Assembly: GCA_016206175.1 (NCBI GenBank)
Contig: JACQSB010000005.1
Span: 1 to 36,127 of the forward strand
Length of the DNA stretch: 36,127 nucleotides
Origin: Candidatus Uhrbacteria bacterium
GTDB taxonomy: Bacteria > Patescibacteriota > Patescibacteriia > JACQRZ01
Reading direction: 5' to 3'
Part shown: positions 17,351-25,892 of the stretch, one piece after another
Layout of the letters: each line of letters opens with the position of its first letter
Position numbering within the stretch: position 1 is the stretch's first letter
Notes under the pieces: generated by a model
The model's database searches: none
Told to the model about the DNA's origin: nothing
The model's input: only the letters and a program-made list of their open reading frames with translations
Translations under genes and position numbers: made by a program

Positions 17351-18640
17351 ATGAGCCCGGTATTGAGGATTATTACAGGAGGCCTGGTTTTATTCTATCC
17401 CGCAGCTGCGTTTGCGCAGACAACGGAATTAAACACGGGAGACATTGCATGGGTAGCAACCGCTGCCGTTCTCGTGATGATCATGACGCCCGCTTTGGGC
17501 TTTTTTTACGCCGGTTTGGTGCGTACTAAAAACATTATATCGACACTCACGCAGTGCGTTGGCATTTTTGCCGTCGTGAGTTTGGTTTGGACACTGTGGG
17601 GCTATAGCATTGCTTTTGGACCAAGTGTGAATGGATTATTTGGCGATCTTTCCTGGTTCGGATTATCCGGCGTCGGTGCAGCACCAAACGCGGCATACGC
17701 AGCAACGATTCCAGCACTGCTCTTTTATTTCTTTCAGCTGAAGTTTGCCGCCATTACGCCCGCGCTTATCATCGGCGCATTTGCCGAAAGAGTGCGTTTC
17801 ATGTCACTTTTGATATTTGTCGTTTTATGGACGACATTTGTGTATTCTCCGATCGCGCATTGGGTGTGGAACCCCGATGGTTGGCTGCGAAAATTAGGTG
17901 CGCTTGATTTTGCCGGTGGCACGGTGGTGCATATTGCCGCAGGGTTTTCTGCGTTAGCCTGTGCATGGCTTATCGGCAGGCGCAAAGACGCTTCGAATGG
18001 CGCAGAACTCAAGCCAAGCAATATTCCTTTTGTGATTCTGGGCGCAGCATTGCTCTGGTTCGGATGGTTTGGGTTTAATGCCGGAAGCACGCTTGCTGCC
18101 GGAGAGCTTGCCGTGTCTGCCCTTGTCGTCACAAATGTTGCTGCAGCAGCAGGTGCCGTAAGCTGGATGCTCATGGACTGGAGCAGGAAACGAAAAGCAT
18201 CAGCAGTTGGCATCGCAATCGGTGCCGTATGCGGTTTGGTCGCTATCACGCCGGCATCGGGGTTTGTCAACGTCAGTTCATCACTGCTCATCGGTTTCGT
18301 CGCCGGTATTGTTTCAAATATCGCGGCAAATTGGCGAGTGCGTACGCGGCTTGATGATTCACTCGATGTATTTGCCTGCCATGGCGTCAGCGGCATCTGG
18401 GGATCGCTTGCAACAGGTCTTTTTGCTACGCTTACGGTAAATGCCGCAGGTGCAAATGGATTTTTTTACGGCAATTCATCGCTTCTTTGGAATCAAGTAC
18501 TCGCGGTTGCGGCAGTTGCAGCATTTTCGTTTTTTGGTTCGGCATTGATATGGAAGATTACAAACAGCGTTTTTCCGCTTCGCGTGGAGGAATCAGAGGA
18601 AGAACAGGGGCTCGATACTACACAGCACGGTGAAACATAA
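17351..18640 (+). CDS. amt: Ammonium transporter Amt
   Basis: Membrane channel of the Amt/MEP/Rh family that conducts ammonium. A cleavable signal peptide (MSPVLRIITG... ending AAAFAQ) precedes eleven expected helices. The family features are present: PALGFFYAGL, LDFAGGTVVHIAAG with the recruiting Asp and first pore His, and FACHGVSGIWG with the second pore His. Length (429 aa) is typical. The track begins at a TTG 30 bases upstream, but ATG 17351 starts a clean signal peptide. No glnK or glnB follows; pilB begins 18 bases after the stop. Nitrogen import fits the purine block, whose PurF and PurQ consume glutamine. Confidence 0.96.
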   Translation: MSPVLRIITGGLVLFYPAAAFAQTTELNTGDIAWVATAAVLVMIMTPALGFFYAGLVRTKNIISTLTQCVGIFAVVSLVWTLWGYSIAFGPSVNGLFGDLSWFGLSGVGAAPNAAYAATIPALLFYFFQLKFAAITPALIIGAFAERVRFMSLLIFVVLWTTFVYSPIAHWVWNPDGWLRKLGALDFAGGTVVHIAAGFSALACAWLIGRRKDASNGAELKPSNIPFVILGAALLWFGWFGFNAGSTLAAGELAVSALVVTNVAAAAGAVSWMLMDWSRKRKASAVGIAIGAVCGLVAITPASGFVNVSSSLLIGFVAGIVSNIAANWRVRTRLDDSLDVFACHGVSGIWGSLATGLFATLTVNAAGANGFFYGNSSLLWNQVLAVAAVAAFSFFGSALIWKITNSVFPLRVEESEEEQGLDTTQHGET

Positions 18641-18658
18641 CACAATCGCTTGCATTCT

Positions 18659-20350
18659 ATGCAATTAACTCCTGATGAACTTCACACACTCCTTGTTGAG
18701 AAAGGCTTTTTGAAGGCGGAAGCATTTGATGAAGCTCGCAAGGCAGCAGAGGAGCAAACCATTCCACTTGAATTGTATCTTGTCGATCATGAGTTGATTA
18801 AAGATGAGCAGCTCGGTCTTGTAATAGCCGAGCATTATGAAGTGCCGTTTATCGATCTTGGAAATGTCAAAATCGATGACGCGGTATTGGTGCTCGTGCC
18901 GGAAGTGGTTGCTCGGTCACGCGGCATCATTGCATTTGGAAGAGACGAGAAGGGCTTGCGCATCGCCATGCGCCAACCTCACGATCTTGAGATGATCCAT
19001 TTGATCGAAAAGCGTGCCGGTATGCCCATTGCGCCGTATTATGTGACGCTGCATGACTTTCTCTCCGCGCTTGAACGATACAAAGCGAGCCTCTCCGTAT
19101 CGTTTGAAAAGATTCTTGCCCGTCTCAAAGATCAGCTGTTGAGCCGCGATGAAAGGGATGAAGCGATTGTGGAGCTCATGGATATGCTTGTGCAGTATGG
19201 ATACCAAAACAAGGCTTCAGACATTCATGTATCTCCGATGGCGCGGCATGTCATGGTGCGGTTTCGCATTGATGGCGTTTTGCACGATGTGCTTGAGATG
19301 CCGAAAGAGTTGCTTGATCCGGTCGTGATGCGCGTCAAAATTTTATCAAAAATGCGTACTGACGAACACCGTGCGGCGCAGGACGGGAAGTTTCGCTTCA
19401 ATGCCAAAGAAGAGGTGATTGACGTGCGCGTATCGATCGTGCCAACCACGTATGGCGAAAATGTCGTCATGCGTTTGCTTTCATCAAAACTGCGGCGATT
19501 CAGCCTTGTTGACCTCGGTTTTCAGGAAGCTGATCTGGAAAAGGTGAACCACGCGAGCGAAAGCCCGCACGGCATGATACTGGTGACTGGTCCGACCGGC
19601 AGCGGGAAAACGACGACTGTCTATGCGGTATTAAAGATTTTGAACACGCGCGATATACATATCGCAACGATCGAAGACCCGGTTGAATATGATATCGAAG
19701 GCGCTACGCAGATACAGGTGAATCCGAAAACGGGCCTTACGTTTGCAAAAGGGCTTCGATCTATCGTTCGACAGGATCCCGACATCATCATGGTTGGCGA
19801 AATCCGAGACAGTGAGACAGCCGGCATAGCGGTAAACTCCGCAATGACGGGCCACCTGGTACTCTCTACTCTCCATGCGAATGACTCGGCGACCACATTT
19901 CCTCGATTATTCGATATGGGTATCGAGCCATTCCTGATCGCGTCAACAGTGACGATCGTGATTGCCCAGCGTCTCGTGCGAAAGACCTGCGAAAAATGCC
20001 GTGCCTCGTATGTGCTTACGGCAGAGGAATGGGAGTTGATTGAGGAAGAGCCATCGATCGAGAAATTTTTTGAGTCGCGAGGCTTTACGTCGAAGTCGCG
20101 GCCTCGGGGATATAAAGGAAGCGGTTGTATGGTGTGTGCTGATACCGGTTATTCCGGAAGGCTCGGGATTTTTGAAGTACTGGAAATGAACGACGAGATC
20201 AAACAGTTGATCTTAAAACGCGCTACCAGCGATCAGATCATGAGCGCTTCCAAAAAGGGTGGGATGACGAGTATGCTCGAAGATGGACTCGAAAAAGTTT
20301 TGCTTGGGCTTACTACACTTGAGGAAGTGTTGCGCGCAACAAAGGAATAA
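18659..20350 (+). CDS. pilB: Type IV pilus assembly ATPase PilB/GspE
   Basis: Cytoplasmic hexameric ATPase that powers pilin assembly. An N-terminal MshEN/GspE-N domain covers about residues 1-150. Walker A GPTGSGKTTT is at about residue 311, followed by the Asp box IEDPVEY, Walker B DIIMVGEIRD, and the His box TGHLVLSTLHAND. A tetracysteine zinc site is formed by CEKC and CMVC (about residues 444-490), typical of PilB/GspE. The track start is a TTG; ATG 18659 is three codons further in. Only 18 bases separate it from amt with no terminator, so it may be read from the amt transcript. Confidence 0.96.
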   Translation: MQLTPDELHTLLVEKGFLKAEAFDEARKAAEEQTIPLELYLVDHELIKDEQLGLVIAEHYEVPFIDLGNVKIDDAVLVLVPEVVARSRGIIAFGRDEKGLRIAMRQPHDLEMIHLIEKRAGMPIAPYYVTLHDFLSALERYKASLSVSFEKILARLKDQLLSRDERDEAIVELMDMLVQYGYQNKASDIHVSPMARHVMVRFRIDGVLHDVLEMPKELLDPVVMRVKILSKMRTDEHRAAQDGKFRFNAKEEVIDVRVSIVPTTYGENVVMRLLSSKLRRFSLVDLGFQEADLEKVNHASESPHGMILVTGPTGSGKTTTVYAVLKILNTRDIHIATIEDPVEYDIEGATQIQVNPKTGLTFAKGLRSIVRQDPDIIMVGEIRDSETAGIAVNSAMTGHLVLSTLHANDSATTFPRLFDMGIEPFLIASTVTIVIAQRLVRKTCEKCRASYVLTAEEWELIEEEPSIEKFFESRGFTSKSRPRGYKGSGCMVCADTGYSGRLGIFEVLEMNDEIKQLILKRATSDQIMSASKKGGMTSMLEDGLEKVLLGLTTLEEVLRATKE

Positions 20351-20365
20351 TAAGACATTCGATTC

Positions 20366-21451
20366 ATGCCCGAAGAAAAGAAAAATATCCTGTCAGCCGA
20401 TATATCATTTGGCGGGGTGGGGCCAGCCCAGATTTCGATATTGGCAAAACAGCTTGCCGTGATGTTACGCGCGGGGCTTACCCTTAACGAGTCGCTGCTC
20501 ATCGCGCGGGATTCATCGCGAGGCCAGCTGAAGTCATGCCTTTCTTCGGTAAGTTCCTCAATCAGCGCAGGACAGAAATTATCTCGGGCGCTTTCTGATT
20601 ACCCGCGCATTTTTTCACCGCTTTTCATCAATGCGGTTCGTGCCGGTGAGACCTCCGGCACGCTGGTAGAAAATTTTGAGCAGCTTGCGATGCAGCTGCA
20701 AAAAGAAAAGGAGTTGGCATCAAAGATAAAAGGGGCGATGATTTATCCGATCGTTGTGCTGGTCGCGGCACTGATACTCGGAGCAGGGTTGGCGTTTTTC
20801 GTGTTACCGCAAATCACGCCGTTGTTTGAGCGGCTCAACGTTGATTTGCCGATCACGACAAAAATCATTATTTGGATATCAAAGCAAATCCAATCAAATG
20901 GCGTTGCGATCGCCATCGGCTCTGTCGTTGCAATCGTCGGGTTTGCAGTGTTAATCCGCCAGCGTTTTATGCGGCCGATCACCCACGGAGTATTGTTGCG
21001 GATGCCGGTCATTGCTCCGTTGACGCGCCATGCAAACCTTGCGCGTTTCTGCCGCACACTTGGGACGTTATTGGGCAGCGGTTTGAATATCGATGAAGCG
21101 CTGCTTATCCTGCAAGACACGATGGGTAATTTTTACTACCGCAAGGCAGTACAATCCGTGGCACGGCTCACTACGCGCGGCACGAAACTATCGCGCAACC
21201 TCGAAGATCATGAATGGCTTTTTCCCAAACTCGTCACACGCATGATCGGTGTCGGTGAAGAGTCCGGTAAACTGCAAGAAGCGCTGCTCTTTCTCGCTGA
21301 TTACTACGAGGACGAGCTCGATACTTCAACAAAGTCACTTTCCACCGCTATCGAGCCGCTGTTGTTAATCGGCATCGGTTTGGCTGTCGGATTCCTCGCG
21401 CTTTCCATCATTACACCGATCTATGAAATCACGGGAAACGTCAAGAGATAA
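20366..21451 (+). CDS. pilC: Type IV pilus inner-membrane platform protein PilC/GspF
   Basis: Integral membrane platform that works with PilB to extract and stack pilins. Two T2SSF domains are visible, at about residues 25-150 and 225-350. Each has the typical motif (SGTLVENFEQLA in the first, and GVGEESGKLQEAL in the second). Three hydrophobic segments are expected (about residues 127-150, 180-198, 333-355). At 361 aa it is slightly shorter than proteobacterial PilC (about 400). The stop lies 29 bases inside the following pseudopilin gene, so the two are translationally linked. Confidence 0.95.
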   Translation: MPEEKKNILSADISFGGVGPAQISILAKQLAVMLRAGLTLNESLLIARDSSRGQLKSCLSSVSSSISAGQKLSRALSDYPRIFSPLFINAVRAGETSGTLVENFEQLAMQLQKEKELASKIKGAMIYPIVVLVAALILGAGLAFFVLPQITPLFERLNVDLPITTKIIIWISKQIQSNGVAIAIGSVVAIVGFAVLIRQRFMRPITHGVLLRMPVIAPLTRHANLARFCRTLGTLLGSGLNIDEALLILQDTMGNFYYRKAVQSVARLTTRGTKLSRNLEDHEWLFPKLVTRMIGVGEESGKLQEALLFLADYYEDELDTSTKSLSTAIEPLLLIGIGLAVGFLALSIITPIYEITGNVKR

Positions 21452-21926
21452 CGGCCGAGGCGGGACGGGTTTTACCCTGATCGAGCTGCTTGTCGTCTTG
21501 ACGATTTTTTTACTTCTTATCGTGGGGTCAATTTCCCTGTTTCGCTCCACGCAGGTATCGGCTCACTTGAACGAGCAGTCGAACGCTCTCATCCATGCCT
21601 TACGCTCCGCCGATATTGAATCTTTGTATGGTCGGCATAATAACTCGCATGGTTTGTATTTTACGGCCGCGCCCGGAGGCGAAGAACAAATCATCCGATA
21701 CACCGGTACGTCGTATGCCGGACGTGTCGCCGGTTCTGAAATTACCTACACATTTCCATCATCGATTGATCTGTCGCTCCAGCTGTCTACGACGACCCCC
21801 GAGATCGTTTTTGCGCGCAATACCGGCGTGCCTAGCGCAACAGGCACGATCCTACTCGATCTTGCCGGTATTGGCTCGAGGACAATATCAGTCAATCGAC
21901 TCGGCGCTGTTGATGAGGTTGATTAG
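21423..21926 (+). CDS. FimT/GspH-like pseudopilin
   Basis: A 167-aa type IV pilin-like protein. The class III signal is GTG^FTLIELLVVLTIF, with Gly at -1, Glu at +5 and a hydrophobic helix; the 15-residue basic leader is cut by the prepilin peptidase. The C-terminal half is beta-rich (TYTFPSSIDLSLQL, GTILLDLAG), as in GspH/FimT proteins that prime pilus assembly. It starts within pilC. Which minor-pilin role it plays cannot be told from sequence. Confidence 0.85.
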   Translation: MKSRETSRDNGRGGTGFTLIELLVVLTIFLLLIVGSISLFRSTQVSAHLNEQSNALIHALRSADIESLYGRHNNSHGLYFTAAPGGEEQIIRYTGTSYAGRVAGSEITYTFPSSIDLSLQLSTTTPEIVFARNTGVPSATGTILLDLAGIGSRTISVNRLGAVDEVD

Positions 21927-21951
21927 CGTTCCATTAAACAAATTCCTTATC

Positions 21952-24936
21952 ATGCGTTTTTATCAAAAAGGTGAAAGTCTCCTTGAAGTCGTGCTTGCTC
22001 TCGGTATTTTTTCATTGATGATTGCTGCCATCACGGCGATGCTCACCGGCGGTTTTGGATTATCTCGCATATCGGAATTGTCACTCCAAGGAAATGCACT
22101 TGCGCAAGAAGGGATTGAGAATACGCGCTCGGCGCATGCCGATACGTGGAATATCATTCCCTACACGCAAACAACGACCGAAACACTCGGCAGATTTACG
22201 CGGACAACAACATACAACGCCGTATGTCGAACAGCGGTGCATGAAATAGCAACGTGTCCGGCATCATATACCGATATCCATACAAAGGAGGCTGTTGTGA
22301 CGGTAAGCTGGCAAGATCGGATTGGAATAACGAATTCTGTGCGTCGAGCAACGTATCTGACAAATTGGGAGTCGCAGGATTGGACGCAGACAGATTGGTC
22401 AGGCGGTGCAGGGCAAACGATCTGGAATGATACAACAAAATACGATAGTTCTACATCACTTACCGCGACAAGCAGTCCCGGTACGTTGCGGCTCGGTGAT
22501 GCTCCGGACGGCCAATGGTATATCAGCGGCGGCTCCGAACGTACCGACACCACCGATACCCAGTTCAATGCAGGCACCTTATCGGATGTTGTTGTAAACG
22601 GTTCTGGTGAAAACGCTGGAGTCACGCTTGAGCAGGGTTTGCAGTGGGCGCCACACCAGAACAGCGCGAGTACGACCTCGTCGCATCTGAATGCTATTTC
22701 TCTCCTATCGTCGACCGATATATGGGCATCCGCAAATAACGGAGAGATTATCCGCTACGATGGTTCTTCGTGGTCACTGAATTACGATGTTGGCAGCGCG
22801 CATCTTAACGGTATCGCGATGCGCACCACATCCGATGGTTGGGCAGTGGGGCAGTCAGGAAAAATCTATCACTACAATGGAACAGCATGGAGTGAGAGCG
22901 CAGACAGCGGAAATGATGTATGGTTTGACATTGCATCTCTTGCCAGTAATGACGTATGGGTGGTGGGCAGTGATGACGATGAAGCAGAAGACGACGGCAA
23001 AATCGCCCATTATAATGGTTCCGTATGGTCGTATGTTACCCCGCCTTCTGATCATGTGATCTACGGTGTTGCAGCTGTATCGCCAACAGATATGTGGGCT
23101 GCGGGAAAGAGCGGCCGTATCTGGCGATACAATGGTGTATCATGGAGCCTGCAAACGGATACCGGATCTGAAACATGGAATGACATCGTATTGATTTCAG
23201 CAAACGACGGATGGGTGGCTGGCAAGAGCGGTGCCGTTGCCCATTGGAACGGGTCAGCATGGACTGTTGCTGCCGTACCTTCTCCGGCGGAAATAAAATC
23301 CCTTGATGCCATCTCATCAACCGATATCTGGGCAGTCGGACAAAATGGCAATGTATGGCACTACAATGGGAGTGCATGGGAATATCGTGGGACAGCCGGA
23401 TCTGATAAGTTAAACAACATTACCATGATCAATGCGCAAACCGGCTGGGCCGTAGGAAACAATGGACGCATCGAGTTGTATGGGTTGCTTCTCTATGATG
23501 CAACAGGCACGTATCAGTCAACGGTCGTTGATACGGGTACGGCTTCCCCGATCTGGAGTGTTGCCTCCTGGGTTGAAACTCTTGTTGCAGGAGGCAATGT
23601 GACGATAGCAACACGCACGGGCGCAACTCCCGCACCTGACGGGTCATGGTCATCATGGAGTGGAGAGCTGACACAACCAAACGGATCGCAGATCACGTCG
23701 CCATCCGCACGCTATTTGCAATATCGCATATCATATACACGCGGAGATAATCCTACAGAAAGCCCACGAGTTGATGCCGTCACCATACAATACAATCTTG
23801 CGACATCAGCGAATCTCTACAGCATAGCGGCACTATCGTCATCGGATGTATGGGCCGCAGGAGCGAGTGGTAAGATTATTCATTTTGATGGTACTGGTTG
23901 GGCAGAGTATGCAGATACCGGCAATGAAACATGGTATGCAATGGATTTTCGTACTCCTATCGATGGCTGGGTCGGCGGTATCAGTGGAAGCGTTGCGCAT
24001 TGGAATGGTTCCTCATGGTCAGATTCATCAGTACCGTCCGCAGCGGATATTCGTGCGATCGCTGCTGTTGCTGTTAATGATGTATGGGCCGCCGGCCTTT
24101 CAGGCCGCATTTGGCATTACGACGGTTTATCGTGGACGCTTTTTATCGATACCGGCAACACAACATGGAGAACACTTGCGTTCTCATCTGCCAATGATAT
24201 CTGGGCAGGCGGCGATAGCGGCGCGCTCGCGCACTGGGATGGTTCTTCATGGTCCACTTCAACAATCCCATCTCCGGATACGATATACGGCATGACGGCA
24301 GTCTCGTCATCCGATATGTGGGCTGTCGGCGCGAACGGTAAGATTTGGAATTATAACGGATCAAGTTGGTCACTGCATACCGATACGGGATCGCAGCAGT
24401 GGTTGGGAAGCGCTTTTCCCACAAGTTTTGATGGATGGGCAATAGGAGGAGACGGCGCGATACGGCGATATAACGATACCGCATGGAGTTCCTTTTCTTC
24501 GCCAACCGCGGAGATGCTATCAGCAGTGTCATTTGCGAGTAGAAAGCTCGGTTGGGCTGTTGGTGATGACGGGATGGTGCTGCGTTTTTATCGAGAAAGC
24601 GTATCGGTGATGTCCGGCAGTTTGCAGTCATCAGCTTTTTCCATGAGCGATGCTTCGCCGATCCAAACCATTGAGTGGACTGATGTTAGCACTGATTGCA
24701 GTTCTCCTTGCAAACTGCAATTCCAGCTTCGAGCGGCTCCTGATGCAGGCGGGTCCCCCGGTACCTGGAGTGACTGGTATGGCGCAAACGGTACAAGCAC
24801 GTATTTTACCGTGCCGAATGGTTCTCTTGTGCCAACGGCATTAAATGGCAAGCAATGGGTGCAGTACCGCGCGGAGTTCATAAGCGATGGCACGAGTACC
24901 CCTATCCTTTCCGATGTAACTGTTAATTATCAGTAA
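21952..24936 (+). CDS. Giant minor pilin with twin seven-bladed beta-propellers
   Basis: A 994-aa protein starting MRFYQKG^ESLLEVVLALG, a prepilin leader with Gly at -1 and Glu at +5 followed by a pilin helix. A DWSGGAGQ segment follows at about 145-240. Residues 245-515 contain seven repeats of about 39 residues with core DxWAVGxxGxIxHYNGSxW, and residues 621-882 contain seven more. Each propeller is followed by a domain of about 100 residues with W-S-S/D-W and YLQYR/WVQYR motifs, probably a beta-sandwich. The track start at 21595 is in the previous gene; ATG 21952 starts the pilin leader. I infer a cell-surface or pilus-tip adhesin, comparable in concept to the propeller tip protein PilY1 but not homologous by anything I can see. 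Confidence 0.85.
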   Translation: MRFYQKGESLLEVVLALGIFSLMIAAITAMLTGGFGLSRISELSLQGNALAQEGIENTRSAHADTWNIIPYTQTTTETLGRFTRTTTYNAVCRTAVHEIATCPASYTDIHTKEAVVTVSWQDRIGITNSVRRATYLTNWESQDWTQTDWSGGAGQTIWNDTTKYDSSTSLTATSSPGTLRLGDAPDGQWYISGGSERTDTTDTQFNAGTLSDVVVNGSGENAGVTLEQGLQWAPHQNSASTTSSHLNAISLLSSTDIWASANNGEIIRYDGSSWSLNYDVGSAHLNGIAMRTTSDGWAVGQSGKIYHYNGTAWSESADSGNDVWFDIASLASNDVWVVGSDDDEAEDDGKIAHYNGSVWSYVTPPSDHVIYGVAAVSPTDMWAAGKSGRIWRYNGVSWSLQTDTGSETWNDIVLISANDGWVAGKSGAVAHWNGSAWTVAAVPSPAEIKSLDAISSTDIWAVGQNGNVWHYNGSAWEYRGTAGSDKLNNITMINAQTGWAVGNNGRIELYGLLLYDATGTYQSTVVDTGTASPIWSVASWVETLVAGGNVTIATRTGATPAPDGSWSSWSGELTQPNGSQITSPSARYLQYRISYTRGDNPTESPRVDAVTIQYNLATSANLYSIAALSSSDVWAAGASGKIIHFDGTGWAEYADTGNETWYAMDFRTPIDGWVGGISGSVAHWNGSSWSDSSVPSAADIRAIAAVAVNDVWAAGLSGRIWHYDGLSWTLFIDTGNTTWRTLAFSSANDIWAGGDSGALAHWDGSSWSTSTIPSPDTIYGMTAVSSSDMWAVGANGKIWNYNGSSWSLHTDTGSQQWLGSAFPTSFDGWAIGGDGAIRRYNDTAWSSFSSPTAEMLSAVSFASRKLGWAVGDDGMVLRFYRESVSVMSGSLQSSAFSMSDASPIQTIEWTDVSTDCSSPCKLQFQLRAAPDAGGSPGTWSDWYGANGTSTYFTVPNGSLVPTALNGKQWVQYRAEFISDGTSTPILSDVTVNYQ
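22684..23500 (+). repeat. First propeller repeat block, seven units
   Basis: Seven protein repeats of about 39 residues (about 117 bases) each, cores such as SGKIYHYNGTAW and SGAVAHWNGSAW. Unit 3 carries an acidic insertion (DDDEAEDD) and is longer. Bases have diverged between units, so this is an old protein-level repeat, not a recent DNA duplication. Confidence 0.85.
23812..24597 (+). repeat. Second propeller repeat block, seven units
   Basis: Seven further units with cores such as SGSVAHWNGSSW and NGKIWNYNGSSW. Units ending in TDTG and units ending in PSP alternate, as in part of the first block, which suggests two-blade duplication during its origin. Confidence 0.82.
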
Positions 24937-24940
24937 AGCA

Positions 24941-25486
24941 ATGCAAAGCGCAACTTTTCAATCAACAGCAGTTTCGAGCGACTCTCGGGCATTCACGCTC
25001 ATTGAAGTCATTATCGCAACAGCGGTGATATCGGGTATTGTTTTTGCCTCGGTTGGTTTTTTTGGCGCCGTCCTTGCTGGCCGCGCAAAAACGCAGGCCG
25101 CGCAAGAAGTGCATGACGCGACAAGAATTGCATCAGCGCTTATCACAAAGCGTATTCGAGCGGCAGCAACAGTTGTAAGCGCATCTTCCACATTTGGCGT
25201 CAGTCCCGGCGTTCTAACTCTTTCGATGGCCGACAGCGCTCTGAATCCGACTGTTATATATGTCTCAGGGAATTCCATACTGCAGATAACAGAAGGGACG
25301 TCAGCTCCCGTGAGTGTGACGAGCAACAATGTTTCCATTACGAATCTCATATTTACGCAGACTTCGTACCCGGGAAGCAGTGGAGGCATTACTCTTGATA
25401 TGACAATAGCATATCGTAATCCAGACGCGGATCCGAATTATTCTTATTCATTGCGTCAGCAGACACTTACCTTATTGCGGCCCTGA
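24941..25486 (+). CDS. Minor pilin-like protein with Ala at -1
   Basis: A 181-aa pilin-like protein. The prepilin motif is SRA^FTLIEVIIATAVISG, with Glu at +5 but alanine instead of glycine at the cleavage position. The body (residues 45-181) is beta-rich with no recognisable family. It starts 4 bases after the giant minor pilin. Gene order suggests a PilV/PilW or GspI/GspJ-like minor pilin, but that is position-based inference. Confidence 0.78.
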   Translation: MQSATFQSTAVSSDSRAFTLIEVIIATAVISGIVFASVGFFGAVLAGRAKTQAAQEVHDATRIASALITKRIRAAATVVSASSTFGVSPGVLTLSMADSALNPTVIYVSGNSILQITEGTSAPVSVTSNNVSITNLIFTQTSYPGSSGGITLDMTIAYRNPDADPNYSYSLRQQTLTLLRP

Positions 25487-25487
25487 T

Positions 25488-25892
25488 ATGGTACATTCCG
25501 TGATACACTCTAAAGCAGCCTCGCTTATCATAGCAGTTATGATTATATCGGCAGCCCTTTTCGTGGTTGCTGTGACGAATATCAATGTCGGGATTGGAGA
25601 TGCTGATCTTGCGCTTGTCGCAACGAAGGGCGAGCAAGCATATACAGCAGCAGAGGGTTGCGTGCAAGATACATTGCGACAGATACGGCGGACTGCTTCG
25701 TATGGCGTAGGCAGTGGTACTATCACATTCACATCAACGATCGGATCGTGTACAATAGATGTCATTGATCTTGGTGGCAACCAACGCAGAATATCTGTCA
25801 CCGGCACCGTCGATGATTTCTCGAGACGGATTACTGTTACCGCAACAGTCGGCGGGTTGGTGATTACTATTCAGTCATGGCAAGAAACATAG
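25488..25892 (+). CDS. PilX/GspK-like minor pilin
   Basis: A 134-aa protein with an N-terminal helix SLIIAVMIISAALFVVAV after a short leader (HSKA^A), then a region with AYTAAEGCVQDTL. AAEG after a pilin helix is typical of PilX/GspK-type proteins. The +5 glutamate is absent, as in GspK, which caps pseudopilus tips. It begins one base after the previous stop and overlaps the next ORF by 16 bases. The C-terminal half shows only short beta strands. Confidence 0.72.
   Translation: MVHSVIHSKAASLIIAVMIISAALFVVAVTNINVGIGDADLALVATKGEQAYTAAEGCVQDTLRQIRRTASYGVGSGTITFTSTIGSCTIDVIDLGGNQRRISVTGTVDDFSRRITVTATVGGLVITIQSWQET

Noticed and set aside
21595-21951. N-terminal 119 residues of the 1113-aa ORF
   Set aside because: They overlap the FimT-like gene in another frame, and a clean prepilin leader begins at ATG 21952.
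22684-24597. CRISPR-like or DNA tandem repeat array
   Set aside because: The period of about 117 bases is a protein repeat with diverged bases and open reading frame throughout; there are no identical direct repeats with spacers.
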